A stretch of 64,000 nucleotides of DNA from Glycocaulis sp. (GTDB lineage: Bacteria > Pseudomonadota > Alphaproteobacteria > Caulobacterales > Maricaulaceae), in assembly GCA_022565665.1 (NCBI GenBank), contig JAIUMI010000005.1:1-64000 (forward strand). The letters are read 5' to 3'. The notes under the pieces were generated by a model. The model was not told where the DNA came from and searched no databases. It saw only the letters and a program-made list of their open reading frames with translations. The number at the start of each line of letters is the position of its first letter. Positions within the stretch are counted from its first letter, which is position 1. The position numbers were made by a program, and so were the translations under genes. This document shows, piece after piece, positions 29,093 through 38,233 of the stretch.

Positions 29093-29602
29093 TCAGCCTG
29101 CTTCTGTGCGCGGCGCCTCGGTCAGCGCGACCGCTCCGGCAGGCAGAATGACGGCGTTGGCGACGGCAATCAGCTTCTCCTTGCCCCCGCTCACCGCGAA
29201 GATATCCGCGCGGGTGACGACCTGCCGCTTGCCTGCCTTGACGACGTGCCCGCGCGCGATGAACGCCTCGCCCACGCCAGGCGCCAGATAGTTCACGGCG
29301 AACTGCGCCGTCAGCACATCGCCGATCGTCGTGGCCGCCGCATAGGCACTGACATTGTCAGCCAGAAAGGCGATCAGCCCGCCATGCAGGAAACCGTGAT
29401 GCTGGACCATGTCTTCTTTTCGCAGCGTCATGCGCGTCTCCACGAAGCCATGCTCGACACGCACGATTTCCAGCCCGGCCCAGCTGGTGAAGGGCTGGAT
29501 CTTCACGATCTCACGGAAGGTGGCGGCATCGACCAGAGGCGCAGATGCCTGCCTCCCGTCACCCCCACGTCCGCCCGCCTTTTCGTTCTGACCGTCTGCC
29601 AT
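29093..29602 (-). CDS. PaaI-family hotdog thioesterase
   Basis: A 169-residue acyl-CoA thioesterase-like protein with the hotdog-fold signature MVQHHGFLHGGLIAFLADNVSA-type segment (residues about 66-86) carrying the conserved HGG, and a strand FAVNYLAPGVGEAFIARG. Substrate unknown; the family acts on short-chain or aromatic acyl-CoAs. It is divergent from a TetR gene, and a NemR/LmrA-like operator lies 16 bases upstream of its ATG, so it is very probably repressed by that regulator. Confidence 0.82.
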   Translation of the reverse strand: MADGQNEKAGGRGGDGRQASAPLVDAATFREIVKIQPFTSWAGLEIVRVEHGFVETRMTLRKEDMVQHHGFLHGGLIAFLADNVSAYAAATTIGDVLTAQFAVNYLAPGVGEAFIARGHVVKAGKRQVVTRADIFAVSGGKEKLIAVANAVILPAGAVALTEAPRTEAG

Positions 29603-29617
29603 GATTATCTCCTTGAT

Positions 29618-29633
29618 TAGACCGACCGGTCTA
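29618..29633. promoter_or_regulatory. TetR-family operator (NemR/LmrA/YxaF type)
   Basis: TAGACCGACCGGTCTA fits the palindrome TAGACC-N4-GGTCTA described for the NemR and LmrA/YxaF branch of TetR regulators. It lies in the 93 bases between the divergent thioesterase and TetR genes and overlaps where the thioesterase transcript should start. The regulator encoded next door belongs to that same branch. Confidence 0.75.
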
Positions 29634-29695
29634 CATATTGACGGGAGACGCGCGTAAGTAAAGCCGTGCGGCGCACGAATCAGGAGCGAGACGCC

Positions 29696-30295
29696 ATGGC
29701 GGAGAAGGCAGGCACACGCGAAAGGCTGGTGGGAGCGGCTGCGCGCCTGTTCCAGGAGCGTGGCTACGCAGCCACGGGCCTGAGCGATATTCTAAGCCTG
29801 TCCGGCGCGCCCAAGGGCTCGCTCTATCACTATTTCCCCGGTGGCAAGGAGGATCTGGCAATTGCGGCTGCCGAGCTGGCCGGCCAGCGCTTTCTTGACA
29901 GCCTGAAGGCCGAGGCCGTCACCAGTATGAGCACGCCGCAGCTGATCATCGGGTTTGCCGCCCGTTTGGCGGGCTGGCTGGAGCAATCGGGCTATACGAT
30001 GGGCTGTCCGCTGGCGACGCTCGCGCTGGAGCAGGCCCCGCACTCACCGCCCTTGAGCGACACGGTGGCGGCCATGTTTGCCAGCTGGCAGGACGCACTT
30101 GGCGAGCGTCTGCGAGCTGACGGGATGGGCCAGGCGCGCGCAAGCGAGCTGGCCGTGCTCATCCTGTCAGGGATTGAGGGCGCACTGATACTGGCTCGCG
30201 CCCAGCGCGACAGCGCGCCGCTGATACGCAGCGCCAGGGCACTCGCGCAGCTGATCGAGGCGGAAGCGGCACGCAGCCGGACGGCACAAGTCTGA
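29696..30295 (+). CDS. TetR-family regulator, LmrA/YxaF branch
   Basis: A 199-residue repressor: N-terminal helix-turn-helix (GYAATGLSDILSLSGAPKGSLYHYF-like region, residues about 24-48) and a ligand domain with GCPLATLALEQ, a hallmark of the LmrA/YxaF C-terminal domain. The conserved Cys there (in MGCPLA) recalls electrophile-sensing relatives. The ATG at 29696 with AGGAG upstream is preferred to a GTG 30 bases earlier. It is divergent from the thioesterase gene across the operator; autorepression is expected. Confidence 0.85.
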   Translation: MAEKAGTRERLVGAAARLFQERGYAATGLSDILSLSGAPKGSLYHYFPGGKEDLAIAAAELAGQRFLDSLKAEAVTSMSTPQLIIGFAARLAGWLEQSGYTMGCPLATLALEQAPHSPPLSDTVAAMFASWQDALGERLRADGMGQARASELAVLILSGIEGALILARAQRDSAPLIRSARALAQLIEAEAARSRTAQV

Positions 30296-30301
30296 CAGCT
30301 A

Positions 30302-31741
30302 TCACAGCCCGGCCCGCTGCAATGCCTCGCGCACGGGTTCCAGACGCGGCCCGGCGCGCTCGTGCACGCCCGGCGGACTGGCCTCCAGTGTCTTGACGTG
30401 TGCGAGCGCGGTCTTCACGGCCGCATCAGCATCCACACCCGCAAAGAAGGCGATCCGGCGCACTTCGTCCTCGGTATTGGCCGCAAGATCCTCGTAGCTG
30501 ACCGTCAGGAAGCGGTCGGGGAAGATCGCTTCCCAGCGGGTGAGCAGCCGATCGTGGGCGGCCAGCGTGCGGGCGATATCATCCGGGTGATAGGTCCAGT
30601 GGCGGGCACGGCTGAAGCGCTTCTTGAAGATCGCCCAGGCCGCATCCTGAGGGTCGCGCTTGATGCGCACAAAGCGCGCTGCAGGCAGGCACAGCCCGAT
30701 CGCGCCGCCCGCGAGCTCGCCCAGCGAGGAAGGATCGATCCAGCGGCGCACCTCACCGGTCAGCTCGGTGACATAGGTCAGATAATTGTTCGCAACGCCG
30801 GAGAGCACGCCCCCCTCTTCCGGCCCGGAGAGCGCGGCCATGATATGCTCGCGCGTGTGATCGCCCAGCGCCGAAGCGCTCATCCAGAACAGGGCGTTCT
30901 TGCGCGGCAGTGAAGCGATATCCTCGCCCGCGCCCAGCACGCCCGACAGCCAGCTCGCCCCGCAACAGGGCGGTGCCATCACAAACACCGGACGGCTGTC
31001 CACCAGCCCGTTTTCCAGATTGTGCCCGGCAAAGCGTTCGTCATAGAGGTCGAGAATGCGGCGCACCCCTTCTTCATGAGCGTCCATGTCGAAGGGGGCA
31101 TCGGCGCGGTAGAAGGCGGCGGCCTCGGCCACACGGCGCGAGGCAATATCGTGCTCGCCGATATCCTCATAGGCCTTGGCCAGTGTGTAGGAGAGAATGC
31201 CGCGGTCACGCGCGGTAAGCCTGTCACCGCCGGAGATACGAAGCTGGTCCATCAGGACCAGATCATCATCATCGCGCCGGAAGGTCTTTGACAGGGCCAG
31301 CCCTTCCCAGGCCAGCACGTCGTTGGCGTTGGCTGCCAGCGCGGAGCGGAACAGGGTCTGCGCCTCGCTGTACATTTCAAGATCAAGCAGGATGCGGCCC
31401 ACACGCCGCACCAACGCGGCATCAGAGGAGTTGGCGGTCAACAAGGGCTGAAGGACTTTCAGCGCGGCCAGATTCTCGCCCAGCTGGGTATACGCGCTGG
31501 CCAGCCACAGCCAGGACTGGGGATCATCCGGCACCGCCTCGGTCAACCGCAGACAGGCCTGCAGCAGGCCTGCAAGATCACCCGCCTCATCCAGCAGGCT
31601 CGCCACCTCGCTCCAGCGCGCGCCCAGTGGCGGGCTGGCATTGAGCAGGACACGCGCCTCCTGTGACACATCCAGCAGATTCTCGCTGGACCGCGCGGCA
31701 AACAGATTTGCCAGCGGATCATTGCCTTGACGTGCCAACAT
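30302..31741 (-). CDS. TPR-sulfotransferase fusion protein
   Basis: A 479-residue cytoplasmic protein. Residues about 35-210 are TPR-like helices (WLWLASAYTQLGENLAALKVL, then LLDLEMYSEAQTLFRSAL). Residues about 250-479 are a sulfotransferase domain: phosphate loop APPCCGASWLSG where usual members have P-R-S-G-T, and the 3'-phosphate motif RFVRIKRDPQDAAWAIF. Such fusions are common in Hyphomonadaceae; acceptors are unknown. The loop lacks the usual Arg-Ser, so catalysis is uncertain. The ATG at 31739-31741 has GGGAG 7 bases upstream. Divergent from hemF. Confidence 0.75.
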   Translation of the reverse strand: MLARQGNDPLANLFAARSSENLLDVSQEARVLLNASPPLGARWSEVASLLDEAGDLAGLLQACLRLTEAVPDDPQSWLWLASAYTQLGENLAALKVLQPLLTANSSDAALVRRVGRILLDLEMYSEAQTLFRSALAANANDVLAWEGLALSKTFRRDDDDLVLMDQLRISGGDRLTARDRGILSYTLAKAYEDIGEHDIASRRVAEAAAFYRADAPFDMDAHEEGVRRILDLYDERFAGHNLENGLVDSRPVFVMAPPCCGASWLSGVLGAGEDIASLPRKNALFWMSASALGDHTREHIMAALSGPEEGGVLSGVANNYLTYVTELTGEVRRWIDPSSLGELAGGAIGLCLPAARFVRIKRDPQDAAWAIFKKRFSRARHWTYHPDDIARTLAAHDRLLTRWEAIFPDRFLTVSYEDLAANTEDEVRRIAFFAGVDADAAVKTALAHVKTLEASPPGVHERAGPRLEPVREALQRAGL

Positions 31742-31929
31742 GCATCGACTCCCGCGACCCCGGGGCATTAGTGAAGATGAACATGCCGGCAGCCCCCGCG
31801 TGCCGGAACGCGGGCAAACTAGCCAAGCTTGACCACAGAGGCCACCCTGCGGCACTGCGTCCCTTGCGTGAGCGCCGTTAAGTGTCTTTTCTGCCCCGGC
31901 CATAACCACAAGAACGAAAGGGTTATCTC

Positions 31930-32829
31930 ATGCCCGACACCTCCACCGCACCGGCCCAGACGCTTGGGACGCGCCGCGAGCAGGCCCGTATCTGGTTTGA
32001 GGGCCTGCGCGACCGGATCTGCGCGGCCTTTGAAGCGCTGGAGGAGGAGGCCCCTTCCGATCTCTATCCCGGCGAGCCCGGCCAGTTCGAGCTGACGCCT
32101 TGGACGCGCGGCGATGGGGCTGAGGATCTGGGCGGCGGCGTGATGGGCATGATGCGCGGGCGGCTGTTTGAGAAGGTCGGCGTGCACTGCTCCACCGTCT
32201 ATGGCCGCTTCTCGCCGGAGTTTGCCAAACATGTGAGGGGCGCAGCCGAAGACCCGCGCTTTTTCGCCACCGGCATTTCCCTGATCGCCCATATGCGCAA
32301 CCCGCACGTGCCGGCGGTGCACATGAATACGCGCTTCATCACAACGACGGTGAGCTGGTTTGGCGGGGGCATGGACCTCAACCCAACGCAGGACTATCAG
32401 CGCAGCGAGGATTTCGAGGACGCGGCGGACTTTCACGCCGCTGCCAAAGCCGCCTGCGATGCGCATGACCCCGCCTATTTCGGAAAGTACAAAAAGTGGT
32501 GCGACGAGTATTTCTGGCTGAAGCACCGTAACGAGCCGCGCGGGGTGGGCGGGATATTCTATGACCATCTCGACAGCGGCGATCATCACGCCGATTTCGC
32601 CTTCACTCGCGATGTCGGCGAGGCGTTCTTGGAGATATATCCCGAGATCGTGGCCCGGCGCATGACAACGCCGTGGAGCGAGGCCGACCGCGAGGAACAG
32701 CTGATCCGGCGCGGGCGCTATGCCGAGTTCAACCTGCTCTATGACCGGGGCACGAAATTCGGGCTGGAGACGGGCGGCAATGTCACCTCCATCCTGTCCT
32801 CCATGCCCCCTGAAGCGAAATGGCCGTAA
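31930..32829 (+). CDS. hemF: Oxygen-dependent coproporphyrinogen III oxidase
   Basis: Oxidatively decarboxylates coproporphyrinogen III to protoporphyrinogen IX in heme synthesis. The 299-residue protein shows the family signature [20 protein letters not shown] and [24 protein letters not shown] segment, plus [12 protein letters not shown] and [15 protein letters not shown]. It needs oxygen, consistent with the bc1 complex encoded nearby. It stands alone, divergent from the sulfotransferase gene with 188 bases between. Confidence 0.95.
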   Translation: MPDTSTAPAQTLGTRREQARIWFEGLRDRICAAFEALEEEAPSDLYPGEPGQFELTPWTRGDGAEDLGGGVMGMMRGRLFEKVGVHCSTVYGRFSPEFAKHVRGAAEDPRFFATGISLIAHMRNPHVPAVHMNTRFITTTVSWFGGGMDLNPTQDYQRSEDFEDAADFHAAAKAACDAHDPAYFGKYKKWCDEYFWLKHRNEPRGVGGIFYDHLDSGDHHADFAFTRDVGEAFLEIYPEIVARRMTTPWSEADREEQLIRRGRYAEFNLLYDRGTKFGLETGGNVTSILSSMPPEAKWP

Positions 32830-32833
32830 GCTG

Positions 32834-34348
32834 CTAGATCAACCCGGCGCGCGAAGCCAGAACACCGGCCGCAAAGCCGATACCCACAAGGACACCAACC
32901 TTCAGGAGAAGGGCGGCCACATGCAGGCTGGCGCGCAGCCAGTCGGGCATGTCCTCCATATCGGGGACAAGGCTGGAGCTTTCCTTGACCTCCAGCGTGT
33001 CGGCGCGCGCGGCGTAAATCCCCAGATGCGCCATCATGTCGATCACGAGGCGGGCAAGCGCGCTGTCATCGACCTTGATTTCCAGCTTGGAACCAGCCGG
33101 CATGCGCACGATACGTGCATATTCCTCCGCCTCGTTCTCGCCCGGCGGCATGACCACCAGACGCACCAGAAACTCGGCGAACGGCATGCGTTTGAGGATG
33201 GTGTCACGCGTCGCCGCGCTGCCACCGGCTCGTACCAGCGTATCGCCAGTGGCAAATTCGGTTAGGCGCAGCAGGCGCTGGGCCGCACGTGAGCCTTCGC
33301 TCGGCGAGATGAAGGTCGGCGCTGTACGGCGTGGACCGGGGCCGCGCCCGCCGGGGCCACGCGGGTTTTCGAGGCGCGAGCGGGCCGTGCGCGGCGGGGC
33401 GGAAAATCGTGAATGACGGCCCGGCGGCGGCTTGTAGCGCATGAAGGGGCGGCCGACAGAGCCAGGATAGCTGGCAGCGCACTGGTCGAACGCGCTGCGC
33501 GCAGCGGCAATCGCCTTGGTATGACCCTCATGCTCCAGCCTGGGATCGGTCAAGAGCAGGCGCTCCGCATGGGCCAGATCATTGGCCGCCTGTTTCAGCG
33601 CGGGCTTGATCTGCTCATTGCTGGCCTCGACGCGGGCCAGCTCGCCGTCCGGACCCTGCTGCTGGCCGGGCTGGTAGTCCGGCCCCAGCACCTCATTAAC
33701 CCGGCGGGCCAGCGCCGTATCGCTCTCCGACCAGAGGGCGTGGACGATGCGGTCAAACCCGCTATCGCGCTCACGCGGCCAGCCCGGACGCATCCAGCGG
33801 CCCAGATCAAATGACCAGGGCGAGCCACCATTGAACAGGCGCGTATTGAGATCACGCGAGAACTCGGTCTTCGCGCCTGCGCCCAGCGTCTGATAGTGGA
33901 CCTCCACATAATCCATCAGCACCACACAGGCCCACATGGCCAGCCGCGAGCTGTGCGGCTCATCCTTGCTGATCACTGCAGAGAGCGGTTCGGGCACGAT
34001 GATGGACTGTCCGCCCAGCGGCAGGACCGGCATCAGCCAGTTCAGCGTCTCCTGCTTCACCAGCGGAGCCAGCGGATTTCTGACCTGCGCGTAGAGATCA
34101 GCCAGTTCCGCGCGCGGGCCTTCAGGCAAAGTACCCGCTCCGCGCCCGCCCATGGACTGGGTGATGGCCACGCGCACCTGATGACGCAGGGAAAGCTCCT
34201 GACTGGCGTGCTCACGCTCGCGGTCGGCTTCGGGATCGCGCCGGTGCTGGGCCTCTTCGGCCACCTTCTCGTGATCGTGCAGATAAAGCTGGCTGTCATA
34301 GAGGCCAGACCCTATCCGGTAACGATAGCGCCGGGAGAACACGTCCAT
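32834..34348 (-). CDS. Hypothetical protein with C-terminal membrane anchor
   Basis: I do not recognise this 504-residue protein. It begins with an Arg/Tyr-rich stretch (FSRRYRYRIGSGLYDS) and a charged helix (about 28-50), then helical regions with RPGWPRERDSGFDRIVHALW near 200. Residues about 290-345 are a low-complexity Pro/Arg/Gly-rich linker (RFSAPPRTARSRLENPRGPG). The C-terminus has one TM helix (LLLKVGVLVGIGFAAGVLA, about 480-498), so it looks tail-anchored with the bulk in the cytoplasm. It has no signal peptide. Its start overlaps the cca stop by one base (TGATG), so it is the last gene of the DUF1285-cca operon. Confidence 0.65.
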   Translation of the reverse strand: MDVFSRRYRYRIGSGLYDSQLYLHDHEKVAEEAQHRRDPEADREREHASQELSLRHQVRVAITQSMGGRGAGTLPEGPRAELADLYAQVRNPLAPLVKQETLNWLMPVLPLGGQSIIVPEPLSAVISKDEPHSSRLAMWACVVLMDYVEVHYQTLGAGAKTEFSRDLNTRLFNGGSPWSFDLGRWMRPGWPRERDSGFDRIVHALWSESDTALARRVNEVLGPDYQPGQQQGPDGELARVEASNEQIKPALKQAANDLAHAERLLLTDPRLEHEGHTKAIAAARSAFDQCAASYPGSVGRPFMRYKPPPGRHSRFSAPPRTARSRLENPRGPGGRGPGPRRTAPTFISPSEGSRAAQRLLRLTEFATGDTLVRAGGSAATRDTILKRMPFAEFLVRLVVMPPGENEAEEYARIVRMPAGSKLEIKVDDSALARLVIDMMAHLGIYAARADTLEVKESSSLVPDMEDMPDWLRASLHVAALLLKVGVLVGIGFAAGVLASRAGLI

Positions 34349-35583
34349 CAGGCCGTCCCTCCCTCGCGAAGGGATGCCAGCAGCTTTTCACGTGGCAGGG
34401 TGAAATCTGACGCGATCCAGTCCGCCTCCAGCGCTTTCAGCGCCTCGCCCAGGGCCGGGCCGCGCTCCATACCCAGGGCCAGCAGATCAGCGGCCCTGAC
34501 CGGAAACTCCGGACGCTTCCAGCCCCTCACCACCGACAGGCCGGGGCGCAGGGCGGCTGGCCTTGCTTTCCCGCGCGCGAAGGACAGGAAGAGCTGGTCT
34601 TCCACGGCCTGGGCGCCGAGCTCATAGAGCCGTACGTGCAGTTGGGAACGGGTCATGCCAAGGCGTGCAGGATCGGAGGCGAACGCGGCTATCAGCCGTG
34701 TCCGTTCAGCGTTCGATACCTTCATGGCATCACAGAGCGCTTCAACCCTCATCGCATCCCCTCCCGCCATCAGCGCCGCCACCCTCAGGAGCGGATCGGC
34801 TGGCCGGGATTCCTCCCTCTCGGCCAAGAGTATGCTTAATAAAGCGTCAAAGTCGATAGAGCCGGGTAATACTTCGTTAAGGACGTTGCCCTCGTGCATC
34901 GCCCGGACCGCGCCTGTCGGGTCCGGCGCCGCGAGCAGCTTCTTCAGCTCCTTCCACACCCGCTCCGCCGACAGGGTGCGCAATCCCTCGCGCATGCCGA
35001 CACAGGCCCGGTGGCCTTCCAGTCCCGGCTCCCCTGCCCCATACCAGGCGTGAAAGCGGTAGAATCGAAGGATGCGCAGATAGTCCTCGGCAATGCGGGC
35101 TTTCGCATCACCGATGAACACGATCTGCCCGGCCAGCGCGTCGGCGATCCCGCCAACCGGATCGAACAGCGCACCGTCCGCATCCGCATAGATGGCGTTG
35201 AGGCGGAAATCGCGCCGGGCGGCGTCCTCGACCCAGTCTCTGGTGTAGGCGACCACCGCGCGGCGGCCATCGGTTTCCACATCGCGGCGCAGCGTGGTCA
35301 CCTCAAAGCCGCGCCCGCCACTGACGGCCGTGACCGTGCCGTGATCAAACCCTGTGGGGACGGCTTTAAGCCCCGCCTTCTCCAGCGCCCGCATGGTGTC
35401 GGCCGGTTCCAGCACGGTCGCGATATCCACATCGCTGACCGGTTCACCCATCACCGCGTTGCGCACGCACCCGCCGACAAAGCGCGCACCATCAGGGGCG
35501 GCGGCCAGAAGCGCGTCCATGACCGCGCGCGTGGCCGGGTCACTCAGCCAGGCATGATCAGCCGGGCTGAGGCGGTCAGTCAC
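34348..35583 (-). CDS. cca: CCA tRNA nucleotidyltransferase
   Basis: Adds or repairs the 3' CCA of tRNAs, or the poly(A) polymerase sister activity. The 411-residue protein has the class II nucleotidyltransferase head FVGGCVRNAVMG with metal aspartates in SDVDIAT, the CTP/ATP selection motif RRDFRLNAIY and the neck EDYLRILRFYRFHAWYG. I chose the GTG at 35581-35583, overlapping the DUF6111 stop by 8 bases; the frame continues upstream to a GTG at 35631, which would add 16 basic residues. Conserved alphaproteobacterial neighbourhood with NUDIX and DUF1285 genes. Confidence 0.9.
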   Translation of the reverse strand: MTDRLSPADHAWLSDPATRAVMDALLAAAPDGARFVGGCVRNAVMGEPVSDVDIATVLEPADTMRALEKAGLKAVPTGFDHGTVTAVSGGRGFEVTTLRRDVETDGRRAVVAYTRDWVEDAARRDFRLNAIYADADGALFDPVGGIADALAGQIVFIGDAKARIAEDYLRILRFYRFHAWYGAGEPGLEGHRACVGMREGLRTLSAERVWKELKKLLAAPDPTGAVRAMHEGNVLNEVLPGSIDFDALLSILLAEREESRPADPLLRVAALMAGGDAMRVEALCDAMKVSNAERTRLIAAFASDPARLGMTRSQLHVRLYELGAQAVEDQLFLSFARGKARPAALRPGLSVVRGWKRPEFPVRAADLLALGMERGPALGEALKALEADWIASDFTLPREKLLASLREGGTA

Positions 35584-35941
35584 CGGGCCTGTCCTCGGGC
35601 GTTTCGGCTTCCGGTTCTTCTTCGGCCGCACGCTCCTGCGCGCGCTCTACCGGATCGATCCGGCCCGGCACCACGCGTCCGCCTTCCAGCGTGGGCGGGC
35701 GGAACTGGCCGGACTGCGCACCGCCGCCAAACGCCGTGCCAATGGCCAGCGCGAGCACGCCGGTGATCGCCAGCCCTGCGCCGACCAGCGCCAGCACCTG
35801 CAAAGGCGGTGGCGGCAGGTCGCTGCCTGTCTCGCCGGGCTCATCGCCTTTACTCTGGCGCACGGACTGGATGCCCCGCCACGTATACCAGGCGGCAAAG
35901 GGCAGCAGGAAAAGAACGAGCACGGTCAGCAGAAAACGCAT
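35576..35941 (-). CDS. DUF6111-family membrane protein
   Basis: A 121-residue protein with two TM helices (VLVLFLLPFAAWYTW near residues 6-20 and ALVGAGLAITGVLALAIGTAF near 51-71) and an acidic Pro/Glu-rich C-terminal tail (AAEEEPEAETPEDRPGD). The family is alphaproteobacterial and of unknown function, usually encoded between the CCA-adding enzyme and the NUDIX gene, as here. It is 3 bases after the NUDIX stop. Confidence 0.75.
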   Translation of the reverse strand: MRFLLTVLVLFLLPFAAWYTWRGIQSVRQSKGDEPGETGSDLPPPPLQVLALVGAGLAITGVLALAIGTAFGGGAQSGQFRPPTLEGGRVVPGRIDPVERAQERAAEEEPEAETPEDRPGD

Positions 35942-35944
35942 GGG

Positions 35945-36577
35945 TCAGACACCTGTATTGAACCGGTCGGCAAGCGCCTTCAAGAGCCCCGCCGTCGCGC
36001 CCCATATATAGCGCCCATCGTGGGGCATGGCGTAATAGCGGCGCAGCTGTCCGGCGAACATGCGCTCTTCGAGCACATGGTTGGCCGGATTCATCAGAAA
36101 GTCGAAGGGGGTTTCGAACACTTCCGCCACCTCGGACGGATCGGGCCGGAAATCGACACCCGGCTCGACCAGCCCAACAAAAGGCGTGATCTCGAACCCG
36201 GTCACGGTCTCATACGGGTCGAACCGGCCGATCAGGCGCACGCGCGAGGCGGGCAGGCCGATCTCCTCCTCGCTCTCGCGCAGCGCCGTCTCGTGCAGGG
36301 CCTCCGACTGGTCCTGCCGCCCGCCAGGAAAGCTTATCTGGCCGGCGTGGGAGGAGAGATGGTCGGCCCTGCGGGTCAGCACCACGCTCACCCCCGTCTC
36401 GCGCACGATCAGCGGGGCCAGCACGGCAGCAGGCCGCAGGACCCGGCCCGTGGGCGAAGGCGCGCCATTGAGATCGCCATCGCCTCGCTCCGGACGGGGC
36501 CGGGGCGCGTCCAGCGGGTCGAGAATGCGGTTGAGGCGCGCGACGATATCGCTGGTGCCGATTCCGTCTGCCAGCAT
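35945..36577 (-). CDS. NUDIX hydrolase, probable CoA pyrophosphatase
   Basis: A 210-residue protein with the NUDIX box GGRQDQ-x5-ETALRESEEEIGL, and the CoA-hydrolase signature upstream (LSSHAGQISFPGGRQDQSE), which marks the NudL/NUDT7-like group that cleaves CoA to 3',5'-ADP and phosphopantetheine. Its ATG overlaps the DUF1285 stop by one base (TGATG). The operon linkage to DUF1285 and cca is conserved in alphaproteobacteria. Confidence 0.88.
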   Translation of the reverse strand: MLADGIGTSDIVARLNRILDPLDAPRPRPERGDGDLNGAPSPTGRVLRPAAVLAPLIVRETGVSVVLTRRADHLSSHAGQISFPGGRQDQSEALHETALRESEEEIGLPASRVRLIGRFDPYETVTGFEITPFVGLVEPGVDFRPDPSEVAEVFETPFDFLMNPANHVLEERMFAGQLRRYYAMPHDGRYIWGATAGLLKALADRFNTGV

Positions 36578-37146
36578 CAGCCCGCACCCTTCTCAAGCGC
36601 GAAGAACACGCCCTCGCTCCACACGCCCATCACGCCGTCCGGGCCAGGCTCAGCCAGCGCGGCCAGCTCGTAGAAGCAGGGCCGGGTCAGCAGCGCCTCC
36701 AGCCGCCCGCGCACACGCACGAAGGGTTCGGGCTCGCCATCAGCGTTGAAATCCATGCGCAAGGGATGGTCCGGTCCGGCAATGACGCTTTCATCCATAT
36801 TGGTGGTGAAGATCAGCTTGCGCGCCTTTCCCTCTCCGGCCACATCCAGACGCACGGCAAGGAAGGGCGCGGCCTCCACCTCGATACGGATTTTCTCCAC
36901 CGGGGTGACAAGATAGGTCTCACCATCCTCGTCCTTGCGCAGGATACGTGCGAACAGGCGTACCAGTGCCTCGCGGCCAATGCGCGTGCCTTCATGCCAC
37001 CAGCTGCCATCGCGCCGGATGACCATATCCATCTCGCCGCAATACTCCGGATGCCAGCGCTCCACCGGCGGCAGGCCGTCACCAACCTTGCGCGCTGCCT
37101 CGATCAGCGACTGCATCCCATCTGGTTTTGAACGGGGCGAACCCAT
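36577..37146 (-). CDS. DUF1285-family protein
   Basis: A 189-residue cytoplasmic protein with the DUF1285 core: CGEMDMVIRRDGSWWHEG and IGREALVRLFARILRKDEDG, then YLVTPVEKIRIEVEAAPFLA. The fold is known for relatives but not the function. I chose the ATG at 37144-37146, with GAGG 5 bases upstream; a GTG two codons earlier lies too close to that site. First gene of the minus-strand operon DUF1285-NUDIX-DUF6111-cca-504-residue protein, divergent from moxR across 75 bases. Confidence 0.82.
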   Translation of the reverse strand: MGSPRSKPDGMQSLIEAARKVGDGLPPVERWHPEYCGEMDMVIRRDGSWWHEGTRIGREALVRLFARILRKDEDGETYLVTPVEKIRIEVEAAPFLAVRLDVAGEGKARKLIFTTNMDESVIAGPDHPLRMDFNADGEPEPFVRVRGRLEALLTRPCFYELAALAEPGPDGVMGVWSEGVFFALEKGAG

Positions 37147-37221
37147 GGACACCTCAACTCATCGCGGGGCATGCTCCGCACCCGGGGGCGCGTAACGATA
37201 CCAGATTAAGGACATAGGCCC

Positions 37222-38220
37222 ATGAGTGCGCCGAAGGAAGATGTCACCCAGCTTGCAGCCCGCGCCGATTCCGCGTGCGCACGCCTTGGCGAGGTGAAAG
37301 CCTCCATCGGGCGGTCCATATTCGGGCTGGAAGAGGTGGTGGAACACGCGCTGTGCGTACTGCTTTCCGGCGGGCATGGCCTGCTGGTCGGCGCGCCGGG
37401 CCTGGCCAAGACACGCCTTGTGCACACGCTCGCCATCGTGACGGGGCTGGATGACAAGCGGGTGCAGTTCACGCCCGATCTGATGCCGGCTGACATTCTC
37501 GGCTCTGAAGTGCTGGAAGAGGATGACGCCGGCAAGCGGTCCTTCCGCTTCATTCCCGGCCCGGTCTTCACCCGCCTCCTGATGGCAGACGAGATCAACC
37601 GGGCAAGCCCGCGCACACAGGCCGCGCTTCTACAGGCCATGCAGGAAGGCTTTGTGACGGTCGCCGGCGTACGCCACGACCTGCCCAAGCCCTTCCACGT
37701 GCTCGCCACCCAGAACCCGATCGAGCAGGAAGGCACCTACCCGCTGCCCGAGGCCCAGCTTGACCGCTTCCTGATGCAGATCGACGTGCCCTACCCCTCC
37801 CGCGAGGCCGAGCGCGCCATCCTCATCGCCACTACAGGTACCGAAGAAGACAGTGCTGTCCCGGTACTCAGCCCCGGCGAGCTGATGGAATTGCAGACGC
37901 TGGTGCGCGCCATGCCGGTGGGCGAAGAAACACTGAACGCCATCTTGCAACTGCTCGCGCTCGCGCGGCCCGAAGGCTCACCGCATCCGGACGTGAAAGA
38001 CGGCGTCGCCTGGGGGCCCGGCCCGCGCGCCGGTCAGGCCCTGATGCTGGCGGTGCGCGCGCGCGCCCTGGTACAGGGACGCCTCGCCCCGTCCACCGAA
38101 GATGTAGCCGCGCTCGCAGGGCCAGTGCTCAAACACCGCATGGCGCTGACCTTTGCTGCCCGCGCGGACGGGCTGAGCGTGGACAGCCTTATCGCCCGTC
38201 TCGCCGCCGAGGCCGCCTGA
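37222..38220 (+). CDS. MoxR-family AAA+ ATPase
   Basis: A 332-residue chaperone-like ATPase. Walker A is GAPGLAKT (about residues 56-63), Walker B is LLMADEINRA (about 120), and the sensor-1 segment is VLATQNPIEQEGTYPLPEAQ, all typical of MoxR. These ATPases work with vWA/DUF58 partners, which follow here. First gene of a plus-strand operon with DUF58, two large vWA-like membrane proteins and probably an MscS channel. Confidence 0.93.
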   Translation: MSAPKEDVTQLAARADSACARLGEVKASIGRSIFGLEEVVEHALCVLLSGGHGLLVGAPGLAKTRLVHTLAIVTGLDDKRVQFTPDLMPADILGSEVLEEDDAGKRSFRFIPGPVFTRLLMADEINRASPRTQAALLQAMQEGFVTVAGVRHDLPKPFHVLATQNPIEQEGTYPLPEAQLDRFLMQIDVPYPSREAERAILIATTGTEEDSAVPVLSPGELMELQTLVRAMPVGEETLNAILQLLALARPEGSPHPDVKDGVAWGPGPRAGQALMLAVRARALVQGRLAPSTEDVAALAGPVLKHRMALTFAARADGLSVDSLIARLAAEAA

Positions 38221-38233
38221 GCCGGGCGCTTGT

